NCBI RefSeq assembly: GCF_035930445.1 | Contig: NZ_CP142394.1 | Coordinates: 2,947,501 to 3,011,500, forward strand | Length of the DNA stretch: 64,000 bases | DNA from: Sphingopyxis chilensis | GTDB taxonomy: Bacteria > Pseudomonadota > Alphaproteobacteria > Sphingomonadales > Sphingomonadaceae | Direction of reading: 5' to 3' | Program-made: the position numbers and the translations under genes | Shown: positions 26,185 through 34,567 of the stretch, one piece after another | Layout of the letters: the number at the start of each line of letters is the position of its first letter | Position numbering within the stretch: the stretch's first letter is position 1 | The notes under the pieces: generated by a model | Databases searched by the model: none | What the model was told of the DNA's origin: nothing | The model's input: only the letters and a program-made list of their open reading frames with translations

Positions 26185-28532
26185 GTCGAGCTCCCTTGGG
26201 GTGCCCGCACCTCGACCAGCGGCACGCTCGCCAGCTCGCCGGCGAGGAAGGTCGCGCGACTTGCCTCCAGCCGGTCCTCGGCAAAACGCACCGGCACGTC
26301 GAACAAAAAACCTGCGCGCACCGCAATCCCCGCCCCCGGCGCAGCGTCGAGCAATATCTCGCCATCGTCCGTCGTCAGGAACGCCGCCGTCTCGATTCCG
26401 TCGACCGAGACGCGCACGCTTCCCTCGACCGGCAGCCGGATCGGGCGGACCTGCTCGGCGTCGCCCGCGCCATAACGCTTCACCAACGCGAACTGCCGAC
26501 GGTCCCCGTCGCCAACCCCGAGGAACTGGTCGTCCGGTCCCGGCAGGCCGTTATCGGCCGCCGAACTGCCATCGAAGGGGTCGCGAAAACGAAACGCGCG
26601 CGCCGCCCCGCGCCGTGCGCGAAAGAAATCGCCCAGCAAGCGCACATTGGCCTCTGACCGGATTCCCGGCCCCGCATCATAGCGCATCCGCGGTTCGGCC
26701 CATTCACTCGCGCGCTGCTCATGCCCCGACGGCGAGCTCACGATCTGGGTCGAAAATTCGGTCGCGACCACCGCCTCGCGCCCGATCGCGATCGGAAAAT
26801 CCACCGCATCGAAAGCCTGCACCTCATCCTCCCCGTCAAAGGTCACGAAACCGTCGCGCGCGACCTGCGGCAGCGCCCAGACAAAGGCTCGAGCCACGCC
26901 CGCGCGCCGCGCCGCAGCGGCAGCCTCGGCAATCAGCGCCCACTGTGCACGATCCTCGGGCAGCAACACGAACCCGGAAAAATAATGCTGTTCCCCTATG
27001 GGATAGCCCAGCCGCACCGCCGTCGCCGCCCGGGCGCGCGCCGTCTCCGCCCCGCGTCCCCCGGTTACCCAGTCATAATCTTCGAGCTGCAGCACATCGA
27101 ACGCCGGCGCCGCCCATCCCGGCGGCACATTGGCGCGCCGCACTTCGGGCGCCGCCGGGTCGAGCACCGTTGGCAGATAGACGAGCAAATGGCTCACCAG
27201 CCCTGCCGCCCCCGCCTCGTCGCGCGCCGCCGCGACCAACGCCGCGGTCGATGCGGCGAGCAGCGCCCCCAGCGCGTCGAGCATCGCCAACTGCGGCGCG
27301 TCCAGCGCCTCCCGCAAGTCGGCGATCGGCACGCTCGCGCTCCCGAGCGCAGCCGTCGTCGCCGCATCATAGGCACAGATCCGCCCCTCGCCGGCAATCC
27401 ACCACCACGGCTCGCCGACCTGGAATTTCAGCGCGAGCCCCGCCGCCGCACCGACAGCGACGAACGCACGCGCGACCGCCTGCAAATATCCCATCGCCTC
27501 GACATGCACGGGCGACAACAGCGTCGATGGCGGCTCCCAACCGGTCAGCGCGGGGGACCCGTCGCTCGCGCGCTGCTTCCACTCCTCCGGGCAATAGGCG
27601 TCGAACAGCTCATAGGAGAGCGACCAGATCACGCCGAGCCCCGCCGCCTCGCACGCCGCAGCGAACCCCGCGTGCCAGGCCGCGCACGGCGCATTGAGTG
27701 CGCCACCCGCCAAAGTGGCACGAAATACGGCACCATCCGGCGCAAGCCGCATATAATGGCTCATCCCGACATAGTGGACGACGTCGCCGCGATAGCCGAG
27801 TTGCACGACCTGCCGCACCAGCCGCGCCGGGGACAGATGGTAGCTGTCGTCATAGCCGTTCGCGATGCCCAGCCCCCCTTTAGCCGGGTCCAGTTCGGGC
27901 ATCACGACATCGCCGATCGCAAGCACCGATCCCGAACCCCAGCAGGCGATGTCGCTCATCTCCGCCCAGCCCTGCACGGGCGCCGGAAGCACAGCGTCGT
28001 CGCCGTCATAGCCCGGCGGAACCAGCGAAATGAACATCCGGTCGATGTCGCCCGCCCACACCGGATCGGCCTCGTCCGGAAGCAGGAACCCGCCGTCGAG
28101 CGCGTTGAAATCGAGCGTGACGACGGCATCCTCCGCCGTTCCCACCGCATAATTCCACAGCCGCACATACCAGGCACGCGCTTCCCCTGCGGCATCGCGC
28201 CCCTCGATCGTCAGCGTCGGCCCGTGCAGTGCGTCGAGCGCCTTCACGCCGCCCGACCGCCAACGGAAGCTCAGCTGCGTATTCCGGAAATCGCGCTTCG
28301 TCTCATAAGCGAGCAGCGGGTGATCCCAGCGATCTTCACTCTCCCATATGAGCCCCGCCAGATCCTGCTTTTGATAAAAGACCGCCTCGACGCGCAGCGC
28401 GCCCGGGACGTCGCTCGTCACGCTCGCCATCATCGGCCGCGCGAAATCGATCGTCCAGAAGCGCGGATCGAACCGCTTGAGCCAGCCTTTCCTGTGATGC
28501 GGCTCGGCGGTCGCCACCAACGCCCAACCCAT
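26181..28532 (-). CDS. DUF2460 (GTA gp12-like) tail protein with large N-terminal extension
   Basis: 783 residues. The C-terminal ~196 residues (from about residue 588, VVATEFSTQIVSS, then DFFRARRGAARAFRFRDPFD) are a DUF2460/TIGR02217 domain, the usual gp12, which is about 210 residues in the reference GTA. The preceding ~580 residues are extra and look like a TIM-barrel/glycoside-hydrolase-like region: VVHYVGMSHYMRL, GVIWSLSYELFDAYCPEEW, GEPWWWI, VLQLEDYDWV, and GVARAFVWALPQ. It overlaps gp11 by one base and gp13 by four. Whether the N-terminal part binds or cleaves sugars is not known. Confidence 0.8.
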   Translation of the reverse strand: MGWALVATAEPHHRKGWLKRFDPRFWTIDFARPMMASVTSDVPGALRVEAVFYQKQDLAGLIWESEDRWDHPLLAYETKRDFRNTQLSFRWRSGGVKALDALHGPTLTIEGRDAAGEARAWYVRLWNYAVGTAEDAVVTLDFNALDGGFLLPDEADPVWAGDIDRMFISLVPPGYDGDDAVLPAPVQGWAEMSDIACWGSGSVLAIGDVVMPELDPAKGGLGIANGYDDSYHLSPARLVRQVVQLGYRGDVVHYVGMSHYMRLAPDGAVFRATLAGGALNAPCAAWHAGFAAACEAAGLGVIWSLSYELFDAYCPEEWKQRASDGSPALTGWEPPSTLLSPVHVEAMGYLQAVARAFVAVGAAAGLALKFQVGEPWWWIAGEGRICAYDAATTAALGSASVPIADLREALDAPQLAMLDALGALLAASTAALVAAARDEAGAAGLVSHLLVYLPTVLDPAAPEVRRANVPPGWAAPAFDVLQLEDYDWVTGGRGAETARARAATAVRLGYPIGEQHYFSGFVLLPEDRAQWALIAEAAAAARRAGVARAFVWALPQVARDGFVTFDGEDEVQAFDAVDFPIAIGREAVVATEFSTQIVSSPSGHEQRASEWAEPRMRYDAGPGIRSEANVRLLGDFFRARRGAARAFRFRDPFDGSSAADNGLPGPDDQFLGVGDGDRRQFALVKRYGAGDAEQVRPIRLPVEGSVRVSVDGIETAAFLTTDDGEILLDAAPGAGIAVRAGFLFDVPVRFAEDRLEASRATFLAGELASVPLVEVRAPQGSST

Positions 28533-29098
28533 CAGTCTTCGCCCGCCGCCACCGCGCGCCGTACCGCGCGCGCCAGCTGCCGCCCCGTCTGTGCCAGCCG
28601 CTGTGGTTCGCTGCCCGGCTCACCCCGTACATTCACCGTGATCGCGATATTTCGTACGCTGCCGCCCGCCGCCTCGATCCGCCCGCTCGTCGTCGGAACG
28701 AACAGTTCGGGGCCACGCTCGCCGACGCGATAGGCGCGCCCCGCACTCACCGGCCCGCCGGTCGCGCGACCCGGTGCGCCGAACAGCGCCATCGCGATCG
28801 AGGTGCCGAGCGACAGCAATCCCTCGCCGCCCGATCCACCGCCCGCCGCACCGACGCCATTCGAAATCGCCGCCCGCGCAATATCGGCCATGACCGAAAG
28901 CGCGAGCCGCTTCAGATCCTCGAACCCCATCTTGCCGCTGACGATCGCGCGCGACAGTGCCCGCTCGATCGCGCGCCCCGTCCGATCGGCTTCGACAACC
29001 AGCGGCCCGCCAAGCTCGGCGCGCAGCGCTGCTATGTCGCGCCGGAACGCCCCGGTATCGGCGCGCACCGCGACGACCATTTCGTCGATCTCATCCAT
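28532..29098 (-). CDS. Short tail tape-measure protein (GTA gp11-like)
   Basis: 188 residues. Helical start (MDEIDEMVVAVRADTGAFR, then AALRAELGGPL) followed by KMGFEDLKRLALSVMADIAR, a Gly-rich hydrophobic stretch, GERGPELFVPTTSGRIEA and a C-terminal Arg-rich helix. This is the form of tape measure that fits a short tail. Length is close to that of RcGTA gp11. It overlaps gp10.1 by 8 bases. Confidence 0.85.
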   Translation of the reverse strand: MDEIDEMVVAVRADTGAFRRDIAALRAELGGPLVVEADRTGRAIERALSRAIVSGKMGFEDLKRLALSVMADIARAAISNGVGAAGGGSGGEGLLSLGTSIAMALFGAPGRATGGPVSAGRAYRVGERGPELFVPTTSGRIEAAGGSVRNIAITVNVRGEPGSEPQRLAQTGRQLARAVRRAVAAGED

Positions 29099-29294
29099 CG
29101 GGAAATCTCTCCATCATCGCCGCCAGCGCCGACCCGTCGAAACAGGGCTCCGCCGCACTATCGAGCCACCCGGCCAGCACCGCGCGAACATCGGCCGGCG
29201 TCGCCGCCCAGAATTCGTCGGGCCGCCACCCCGCGACGCGCGCCATCACCCCCGCGAGCGCGATCGCCGCGGGCCCAAGCCGATCCTCCGCCAC
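29091..29294 (-). CDS. Tail assembly chaperone-like (GTA gp10.1-like)
   Basis: 67 residues. Contains MARVAGWRPDEFWAATPADVR typical of phage tail chaperone DUF2376 proteins, followed by MMERFPDG at the C-terminus. It starts one base after the gp10 stop and overlaps gp11 by 8 bases. Together with gp10 it likely corresponds to the G/GT-type chaperone pair of long-tailed phages. Confidence 0.75.
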   Translation of the reverse strand: MAEDRLGPAAIALAGVMARVAGWRPDEFWAATPADVRAVLAGWLDSAAEPCFDGSALAAMMERFPDG

Positions 29295-29295
29295 A

Positions 29296-29607
29296 TCATC
29301 GCCCTTGCAATATCTGCCCCAGCAGCGCGCGCAGCGCCGGGGTCACGGCCGCCAGTCCCTGCGCGACCACCGCCTCGCCGATCTCTTCGCGCGTCAACGT
29401 CTCGGGTCGTTCCCTGACACAGTGCCAGAACAGGCCGGCAAGCTCGCCCAGCCCCAGCCGCCCGTCGGCAGCGCGTTCGACCAGGCCGAAGATCGGCCCC
29501 AACTCGGCCTCGGCGGCGACCAGCGCCGCAAAGCTCGGCCGCAAAATCAGCCGCCGCCCGCCGACCGTCAGCTCCGCCTCGCCGCGGAGCATGTTGGCCC
29601 TGCTCAC
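29296..29607 (-). CDS. GTA gp10-like tail chaperone protein
   Basis: 103 residues, GTG start at 29607 overlapping the gp9 stop (GTGA). The sequence begins MSRANMLRGEAELTVGGRRL and has SFAALVAAEAELGPIFGLV, which matches the GTA-gp10 (PF11836) family as I recall it. A chaperone role is inferred from synteny. Confidence 0.82.
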   Translation of the reverse strand: MSRANMLRGEAELTVGGRRLILRPSFAALVAAEAELGPIFGLVERAADGRLGLGELAGLFWHCVRERPETLTREEIGEAVVAQGLAAVTPALRALLGQILQGR

Positions 29608-30011
29608 AGGCTCACCACCGCGCCGCTCGACTCAAGGTTCAGCGTGTAGTTGCGCTCGCCATTATAATCGCCGGCATAGTCGAGCCGCGTGACGAGGAAA
29701 CGCCCGCGCATCCGCTCGCCGCTTTCGAAGCTCAGCTCATAATCGTCGATGGTCCCGGACAAAGCATGACCACGCAGCCGCACCTCGGCGTCCGAACCCG
29801 TAAAAATTCCCGCCGCACTCACCGAGACCGATCGCACTCCCGCGCCCGACAGCAGCTCGCGCCACCCGCCCGAATCCTTCGTCGTCACGTTCACCGCCTC
29901 GCCGTTCACCGACAATTGGGTCGTACGAAGCCCCGCCACGGTGCGGTACGTCGGCGGCGCTTCGCCGTCGCCGACCTTGAGCAGAAAATCGCTCCCATTT
30001 TCGATAGCCAT
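29604..30011 (-). CDS. Major tail protein (GTA gp9-like, TP901-1 family)
   Basis: 135 residues. Forms the tail tube. Begins MAIENGSDFLLKVGDGEAPP and contains VNVTTKDSGGWRELLSGAGVR, the TP901-1 major tail signature, and FESGERMRGRFLVTRLDY. It is the first gene on this side of an opposite-strand insert (30059-30394) that separates it from the connector genes. Confidence 0.88.
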   Translation of the reverse strand: MAIENGSDFLLKVGDGEAPPTYRTVAGLRTTQLSVNGEAVNVTTKDSGGWRELLSGAGVRSVSVSAAGIFTGSDAEVRLRGHALSGTIDDYELSFESGERMRGRFLVTRLDYAGDYNGERNYTLNLESSGAVVSL

Positions 30012-30058
30012 CGTCTAACCTCCTCAAAATATAATCATGCGGAATGGGGAGTCGCAGG

Positions 30059-30394
30059 ATGCTGATCACGACATTGCTTTTGGCCGTCATGGCGCAGTCG
30101 CCCTCGGCGATGGTGGACACGACGCGCGTTGCCTTCACCAAATGCTTGCGCGACGACATGAAGAAGGCGCTCGAGGCCAAGGTCGAAGACGTCCAATATG
30201 AAATGCAGGTAAAATCGAACTGCGGGACCGAACGCGAGGCGTTCCGCAAGGCGGTAATCGCGCTCGGCCGATCGGGCGGCGATTCCGAAGCGGTCGCGGC
30301 CGAGGACGCCGACCTGCAGATCGAGGATTATCACGCCAATTTCACCGAAAAGTTCAAGGACTATAAGTCGACCAACACGATGCCCGGCGAGTAG
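30059..30394 (+). CDS. Small secreted protein encoded on the opposite strand inside the GTA cluster
   Basis: 111 residues. The N-terminus MLITTLLLAVMAQSPSA is a signal peptide; a short soluble domain follows, with two cysteines in FTKCLRDDMKKALEAKVE and KSNCGTEREA that could pair, and it ends YKSTNTMPGE. ATG 30059 is chosen because GGGGA precedes it by 8 bases. It sits between gp8 and gp9, and all its neighbours are on the minus strand. A small hairpin follows. Function is unknown; it has the layout of a moron-like gene. Confidence 0.75.
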   Translation: MLITTLLLAVMAQSPSAMVDTTRVAFTKCLRDDMKKALEAKVEDVQYEMQVKSNCGTEREAFRKAVIALGRSGGDSEAVAAEDADLQIEDYHANFTEKFKDYKSTNTMPGE

Positions 30395-30400
30395 CGAAAA

Positions 30401-30420
30401 CGCCGCTCGCGAAAGCGGCG
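30401..30420. terminator. Hairpin after the opposite-strand gene
   Basis: Perfect 7-base arms CGCCGCT and AGCGGCG around a 6-base loop, starting 6 bases after the stop of the secreted-protein gene. There is no T-run, so it may be a weak or Rho-assisted terminator. Confidence 0.4.
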
Positions 30421-30454
30421 ATCACCGCCTTGGCAAAGCCCGATTGGCCACCCC

Positions 30455-30847
30455 CTATTCCGCCAGACAACGGCATCGCACCGTCGTTTCATGGCGCCAG
30501 CCGCCGTCGCGCGCAAAGGTGAAGCGCGTCCGCACGACCCGCGCGCCAACGACCGTCCAGTCGCCCGCCGCACCGCGCAACGCTGCGGCAGTCGCCTCGA
30601 TCCGCGCGACGGCGCCGCGGTCGGCGCTCTCGCCGACGCCGTTCAGCACCAATGCCAATTGCACTTCCCGCCCCGCCCGGTCCTTGGTACCCCAGTCGCG
30701 GCCTTCGGCCCCGCCTACCGAGACATAAGGCGCGCTCGCCCGCGGCGGGACGCCATCGAACACGCCGTGCACCAGCCCCGCGAGTTCAGCATCGCCCGCC
30801 AGCAGAGCGATCGCCTTCGCGCGCACCGCCTGCTCGGCGCCGCTCAT
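30455..30847 (-). CDS. DUF3168 tail terminator (GTA gp8-like)
   Basis: 130 residues. Starts MSGAEQAVRAKAIALLAGDA with an ATGA overlap onto the gp6-like gene. DUF3168-type content: FDGVPPRASAPYVSVGG, and the C-terminal RDGGWRHETTVRCRCLAE. It caps the tail and joins head to tail. In the reference GTA a stopper gene (gp7) lies between gp6 and gp8; here the two are directly joined. Confidence 0.82.
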   Translation of the reverse strand: MSGAEQAVRAKAIALLAGDAELAGLVHGVFDGVPPRASAPYVSVGGAEGRDWGTKDRAGREVQLALVLNGVGESADRGAVARIEATAAALRGAAGDWTVVGARVVRTRFTFARDGGWRHETTVRCRCLAE

Positions 30848-31392
30848 CGCACGCTTCCCAGCGTCACCCGCCGCCACGGCTGCCATAGTGCGGCGATCGC
30901 TGCCGGCGGGGCCGCGCCCGCGCCGTCGCGCGCGTCGTGCAAATGCTGCGTCATCCGGATGATGCCCTGGCGGATCGCCTCGGGAACGCCGTTGGCGCCC
31001 TCGGCCATGCCGGCGCGATAGATAATGCGCGCACCCACCGCGTCGGCCGAATCGGCCACGGCGACGCACGCGCTGCCGTCGCGAGCGATCGTCACGCGAT
31101 ACGCCTGCTCGCCCAGCGGCTGTTCGCTGCCGTCCGGCGAGAGCAATATCACGCTGTCGACCGCGACGACGGGCCGCGCGCCGAGCAGGATGCGGTCCGC
31201 CGGCAGCGGCCCCACCTCCTCCCCCATGCGCACCATCAGCCACTGGCCTATGAACGCCTCGCAGATATTGGTCGCCGCGCGCACCAGTCCTGCGATCACG
31301 GCGTCGTCGATCGTCGTGCCCAGCCGCAACCAGCCGCGCGCCTCGTTCAGGCTAACCGGGGTCTCGCCCGGCGACAGGCTTTCCACCATCAT
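30844..31392 (-). CDS. Head-tail connector (phiE125 gp8-like, GTA gp6-like)
   Basis: 182 residues. Starts at 31392 in an ATGA overlap with the preceding gene. Begins MMVESLSPGETPVSLNEARG and has DDAVIAGLVRAATNICEAFI, the phage connector signature. C-terminal part contains VPEAIRQGIIRMTQHLHDARDG. Connects portal to tail. Confidence 0.85.
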   Translation of the reverse strand: MMVESLSPGETPVSLNEARGWLRLGTTIDDAVIAGLVRAATNICEAFIGQWLMVRMGEEVGPLPADRILLGARPVVAVDSVILLSPDGSEQPLGEQAYRVTIARDGSACVAVADSADAVGARIIYRAGMAEGANGVPEAIRQGIIRMTQHLHDARDGAGAAPPAAIAALWQPWRRVTLGSVR

Positions 31393-31664
31393 CGCTCCTC
31401 CACCCGCACGGTCATCGACCGCTCATCGATCTGTCCGTCGCTCATCGTCACGCGATTGGTGACGCGATAGACGCGCCCCGCGATCCCGCCCGCCAGCGTG
31501 ACGGTGACCTCCGTCAGATCGTGTGCGCCGCCGGCTACGGTCACGCCGCCCTCCTCCACCGGCATCACCGACCAGTCGCTGGCAACGACCGCCTGGCCCG
31601 CCGGATACGCCGCCGACCAATCGAACTCGAAGTCGATCCGCGTGCCCGGATCCTTCACCATCAT
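31389..31664 (-). CDS. Fibre-tail adaptor-like protein
   Basis: 91 residues if started at 31664, which lies 9 bases from GGGGGAG; alternative starts at 31661-31673 give up to 94. The pattern KDPGTRIDFEFDWSAAYPAG ... TVTLAGGIAGRVYRVTNRV matches, in my recollection, small phage proteins annotated as fibre-tail adaptors. It ends with a 4-base overlap onto the connector gene. Located between the tail-fibre gene and the connector. Confidence 0.65.
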   Translation of the reverse strand: MMVKDPGTRIDFEFDWSAAYPAGQAVVASDWSVMPVEEGGVTVAGGAHDLTEVTVTLAGGIAGRVYRVTNRVTMSDGQIDERSMTVRVEER

Positions 31665-31686
31665 CGTCATCATCTCCCCCTTCCCG

Positions 31687-31842
31687 TCAGGGCTTGCGCA
31701 AGGTCACGCGCCGCGCCGCTTCGCGCACCCGCGGCAGGACCGTCTGCGGCGCCGCCGGTTCGGGTCCGGCCCATTCGCTTGGCAGATCGCGCCGCGCGAC
31801 ATCGCCGATCGCGCGCGCGGCCAATGCCGATCCGTCCGTCAT
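31687..31842 (-). CDS. Small basic hypothetical protein
   Basis: 51 residues, MTDGSALAARAIGDVARRDL..., Arg-rich at the C-terminus. Starts in an ATGA overlap with the tail-fibre stop, suggesting translational coupling. No family recognised. It is short but the overlap pattern supports translation. Confidence 0.55.
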   Translation of the reverse strand: MTDGSALAARAIGDVARRDLPSEWAGPEPAAPQTVLPRVREAARRVTLRKP

Positions 31843-33254
31843 GCCATGGTCTCCAGCGCCGCAAGGCGCGCGTCCTGCGCCGCGATGAGGAACATCGCCA
31901 GCTGGTCGGTGCGTAAGCCGAAGCGGTCGCCGGCGGATCCGCCCTCGCCCGCCGCTGCCTCGTCCCATTGGTCATGACACAGAAAGGCATAGCGGCTGCT
32001 CGGCGCCGCGCCGTCGGCGATCGGCTCGATCAGCCCTTCGTCGGCCATGATCGCCCACACCGCCTGCGCGCGCGCGCCAAAATGCAGCCGCGCGCCCGCT
32101 TCGCCCTTCACGGCGATGGCGGCATTCCACTGGAAAAATCCGAGTTCGCCGATGATGCGCCGCGCCGCGCGCAATTCAGCCTCGGTCGCCGTGCCGCGCC
32201 AAGTTTTTTCGCGCGTGTCGGAGGTGTTGATCGTGCCGGTCGCGGCATAGACGACCGACCAGCGCAAGCCGGACGTGCCGAGTGTTTGAGCATTGTCAGT
32301 GCCGGGCGCGGTACCGCCCGATGCGTTGACGAGCAACCGGATCGCTCCGCTCGTTACAAGCCCCAGATTGGCCCCCGACGCTCGCATCCCCATATTCGGC
32401 GCGCCCGCGAAACTATAGGTCGGCGCGGCCGAAGTGCCATCGGGCGCTGCTATCTGTCCGCTATTCAGCTTCAGCCCGCTCGCGTCGAGCCGTGCGACCT
32501 CGCTCGCCGCAATGTCGAAGGCCACCGCGCCGTCGAGCATGCGAAGCCCGTCGCGGCCCGCCCCGGCTCCCGCGACGTTGAACAGACCGATCGCGCCGCC
32601 ATCGGCAAAGACGCGCAGCCGCTGGCCGCCATCCTTGCCGATGTCGAGCACGTCGCCATCGGTCGGGCGCTGTATCTCGATCGCGCCGCCGGCCGCGGCA
32701 CCCAGCGGACCGTTCAGCATATAGCGGCCGTCGGGGCCGCGAAACGCGAGTGCCGACAGCGGGATGTTGATCCATCCGGCGCCGCGGCGAACCGTCACCG
32801 CGTCCGTCGCTTCGCCCGCGACCACGCTTCCATGCGTCGTCGACAGCGGCTGCTTCGCGTCGAGCGCATCCGCCAGCCCGGCCAGCTCGCCATCGAACGC
32901 CGCCATGTCTGCTGCCAGCGTCGCCGCGCGCGTGTCGGCGGCCGCGAACCAGCCCGCGCCGACGGTCAGCGCGATCGTTTTCAGCCCGGCCGTGAAATCC
33001 ACCGCCGCGCCATCGTTCGACGATGCGGCCACCACGTCGCGAAGCAGGCGGCCGTCAGCGCCGATTCGGCCGGTCCCGACCTCCCATTGTTCGGGGCGGG
33101 CGATCCCCGCGACGGCATAGTCAAACGAAACGCCGGGCGGCACGGCGTCGGCAAAGCGGCGATGACCGGGCACCGCGCCGGTCGGCGTCAGCGGCCCGGT
33201 CCCGCCCTCTTGCGCAAGTTCGCGCACCAGGTCGGCGAAAAATGGGGTCGGCAT
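31839..33254 (-). CDS. Tail-fibre protein with S74-type C-terminal chaperone
   Basis: 471 residues. The N-terminal region (MPTPFFADLVRELAQEGGTG) resembles phage baseplate or fibre attachment sequences. The middle is beta-rich and low in charge. The C-terminus has SDTREKTWRG, then AARRIIGELGFFQWNAAIA, matching the peptidase S74 intramolecular chaperone that trims and trimerises tail fibres. It lies between capsid and connector genes, not with the tail tip genes, and is bordered on the capsid side by a 9-base-arm hairpin. Confidence 0.78.
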   Translation of the reverse strand: MPTPFFADLVRELAQEGGTGPLTPTGAVPGHRRFADAVPPGVSFDYAVAGIARPEQWEVGTGRIGADGRLLRDVVAASSNDGAAVDFTAGLKTIALTVGAGWFAAADTRAATLAADMAAFDGELAGLADALDAKQPLSTTHGSVVAGEATDAVTVRRGAGWINIPLSALAFRGPDGRYMLNGPLGAAAGGAIEIQRPTDGDVLDIGKDGGQRLRVFADGGAIGLFNVAGAGAGRDGLRMLDGAVAFDIAASEVARLDASGLKLNSGQIAAPDGTSAAPTYSFAGAPNMGMRASGANLGLVTSGAIRLLVNASGGTAPGTDNAQTLGTSGLRWSVVYAATGTINTSDTREKTWRGTATEAELRAARRIIGELGFFQWNAAIAVKGEAGARLHFGARAQAVWAIMADEGLIEPIADGAAPSSRYAFLCHDQWDEAAAGEGGSAGDRFGLRTDQLAMFLIAAQDARLAALETMA

Positions 33255-33363
33255 GGCAGGGCCATCCTTTCAGGAACGAATTTTTCAATGGGAGAAAATG
33301 CGGGCCGCCATTTCATTCAGTCCGAGGCGAAGGCCGGACCGGGCGGAAGGGTGGTCGGCATTT

Positions 33364-33406
33364 GGCGCCCGGCTCCGCCCCGAAAGGGTTGGACGGGCCG
33401 GGCGCC
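33364..33406. terminator. Hairpin between capsid and fibre genes
   Basis: Perfect 9-base arms GGCGCCCGG (33364-33372) and CCGGGCGCC (33398-33406) with a 25-base loop, in the 168-base gap between the major capsid and tail-fibre genes. It may uncouple the two on the minus strand. No T-run follows, so termination is uncertain. Confidence 0.4.
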
Positions 33407-33422
33407 CTCGCGCACCAGCGCG

Positions 33423-34562
33423 TTAGCTGGCAGCGAATTTCATCAGCTTGATGGCCTGCGAATCGATGATCGCACCGCCTACCCTTTTGGTTGCATAGAA
33501 ATGCACGAAGGGCTTGTTGCTGAACGGATCGCGCAGGATACGCGTCTCGCCGCGGTCGGCGATCAGGTAGCCCGCGCGGAAATTGCCGAAGGCGATCGAC
33601 AGGCTGTTCGCACCCACATCGGGCATGTCCTCGGCCTCGACCACCGGATAGCCGAGCAAGGTCGCCGCCTGCCCCTCGACCATTCCCGGCTGCCAGATGA
33701 AGGCGCCGTCGCTCGTCTTGAACTTGCGGATGCGGCTCAGCGTGTCCGAATTCATCACCCAGCACGCGCCCTGCCGGTACGGTGCCTTCAGCGAGTGGAC
33801 CAGCTCGACCAGCTTGTCCTGCGGGTTCGACGCCGGGAAAGCGCCCGCAGCCCCCGTCGCGAGGTGTTGCAGCGTCCCGAAGGCGCGCACGCTGTCGAAC
33901 TCGTTCGTCGTCGAATAGGTCAGGAACCCTTTCGGCCGGTTCGTGCCATTGCCGTTCACGAAGGCGCTGCCCTCCGCCACCGCGAACTCGCGCCCCAGCT
34001 GTTCGGCGAGCCAGTCCTCGACGTTGAACATCGCATCGTCGAGCATCGCCTGGCTCGCCGCCGGATTGGCGTAAAGCTCGCCCGACGGCGGCGCGATCTC
34101 GGCAAAGCTGCGCGTCGCGGTTTCGGGACGCGCCGCCGTCTCGCCGACCCAGCCCGTGCCCATCGATCCCGTCGCGACCAGCTTGCGGTATCCGCTCGTC
34201 CCCGTCTGCACGACGGTCGCGATGCTGCGGATCGGCGACAGCGACTTCAGCGTCGCGGCGATCGTCCCGTCAATCTCGCGCGGCACCGCATAGCCGCCCT
34301 CACCGCCGCTGGCCCCCGACAGGCTCTTCATCTCGACCCCGGCATCGATCCCGCGCCGCAGATACCGCTCGACAAAGGCACCCAGCGCCGGATCGGCCGC
34401 CTTCGCCCCGTCGAGCGGCAGCCGCGCCGCCGCCACCGTCTGCGCATCGACCTGTGCCTTCAGCGCCGCCACCGACGCCTTTAGTTCATCGACCGCCTCC
34501 GCCGCCAGCACCGCATCGAACGCTCCGTCGAGCGCATCCGCCTTCACTTCCATATTGTCCAT
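33423..34562 (-). CDS. Major capsid protein (HK97-like, GTA gp5-like)
   Basis: 379 residues from MDNMEVKADALDGA. Residues ~1-90 are helical delta domain-like, removed by the protease; the rest is the HK97 fold: GGYAVPREIDGTIAATLKS, FVNGNGTNRPKGFLTY, LGYPVVEAEDMPDVG and IADRGETRILRDPFS. The start is chosen by comparison with the prohead-protease stop 5 bases upstream. Forms the GTA head. Confidence 0.9.
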   Translation of the reverse strand: MDNMEVKADALDGAFDAVLAAEAVDELKASVAALKAQVDAQTVAAARLPLDGAKAADPALGAFVERYLRRGIDAGVEMKSLSGASGGEGGYAVPREIDGTIAATLKSLSPIRSIATVVQTGTSGYRKLVATGSMGTGWVGETAARPETATRSFAEIAPPSGELYANPAASQAMLDDAMFNVEDWLAEQLGREFAVAEGSAFVNGNGTNRPKGFLTYSTTNEFDSVRAFGTLQHLATGAAGAFPASNPQDKLVELVHSLKAPYRQGACWVMNSDTLSRIRKFKTSDGAFIWQPGMVEGQAATLLGYPVVEAEDMPDVGANSLSIAFGNFRAGYLIADRGETRILRDPFSNKPFVHFYATKRVGGAIIDSQAIKLMKFAAS

Positions 34563-34567
34563 GCTTG

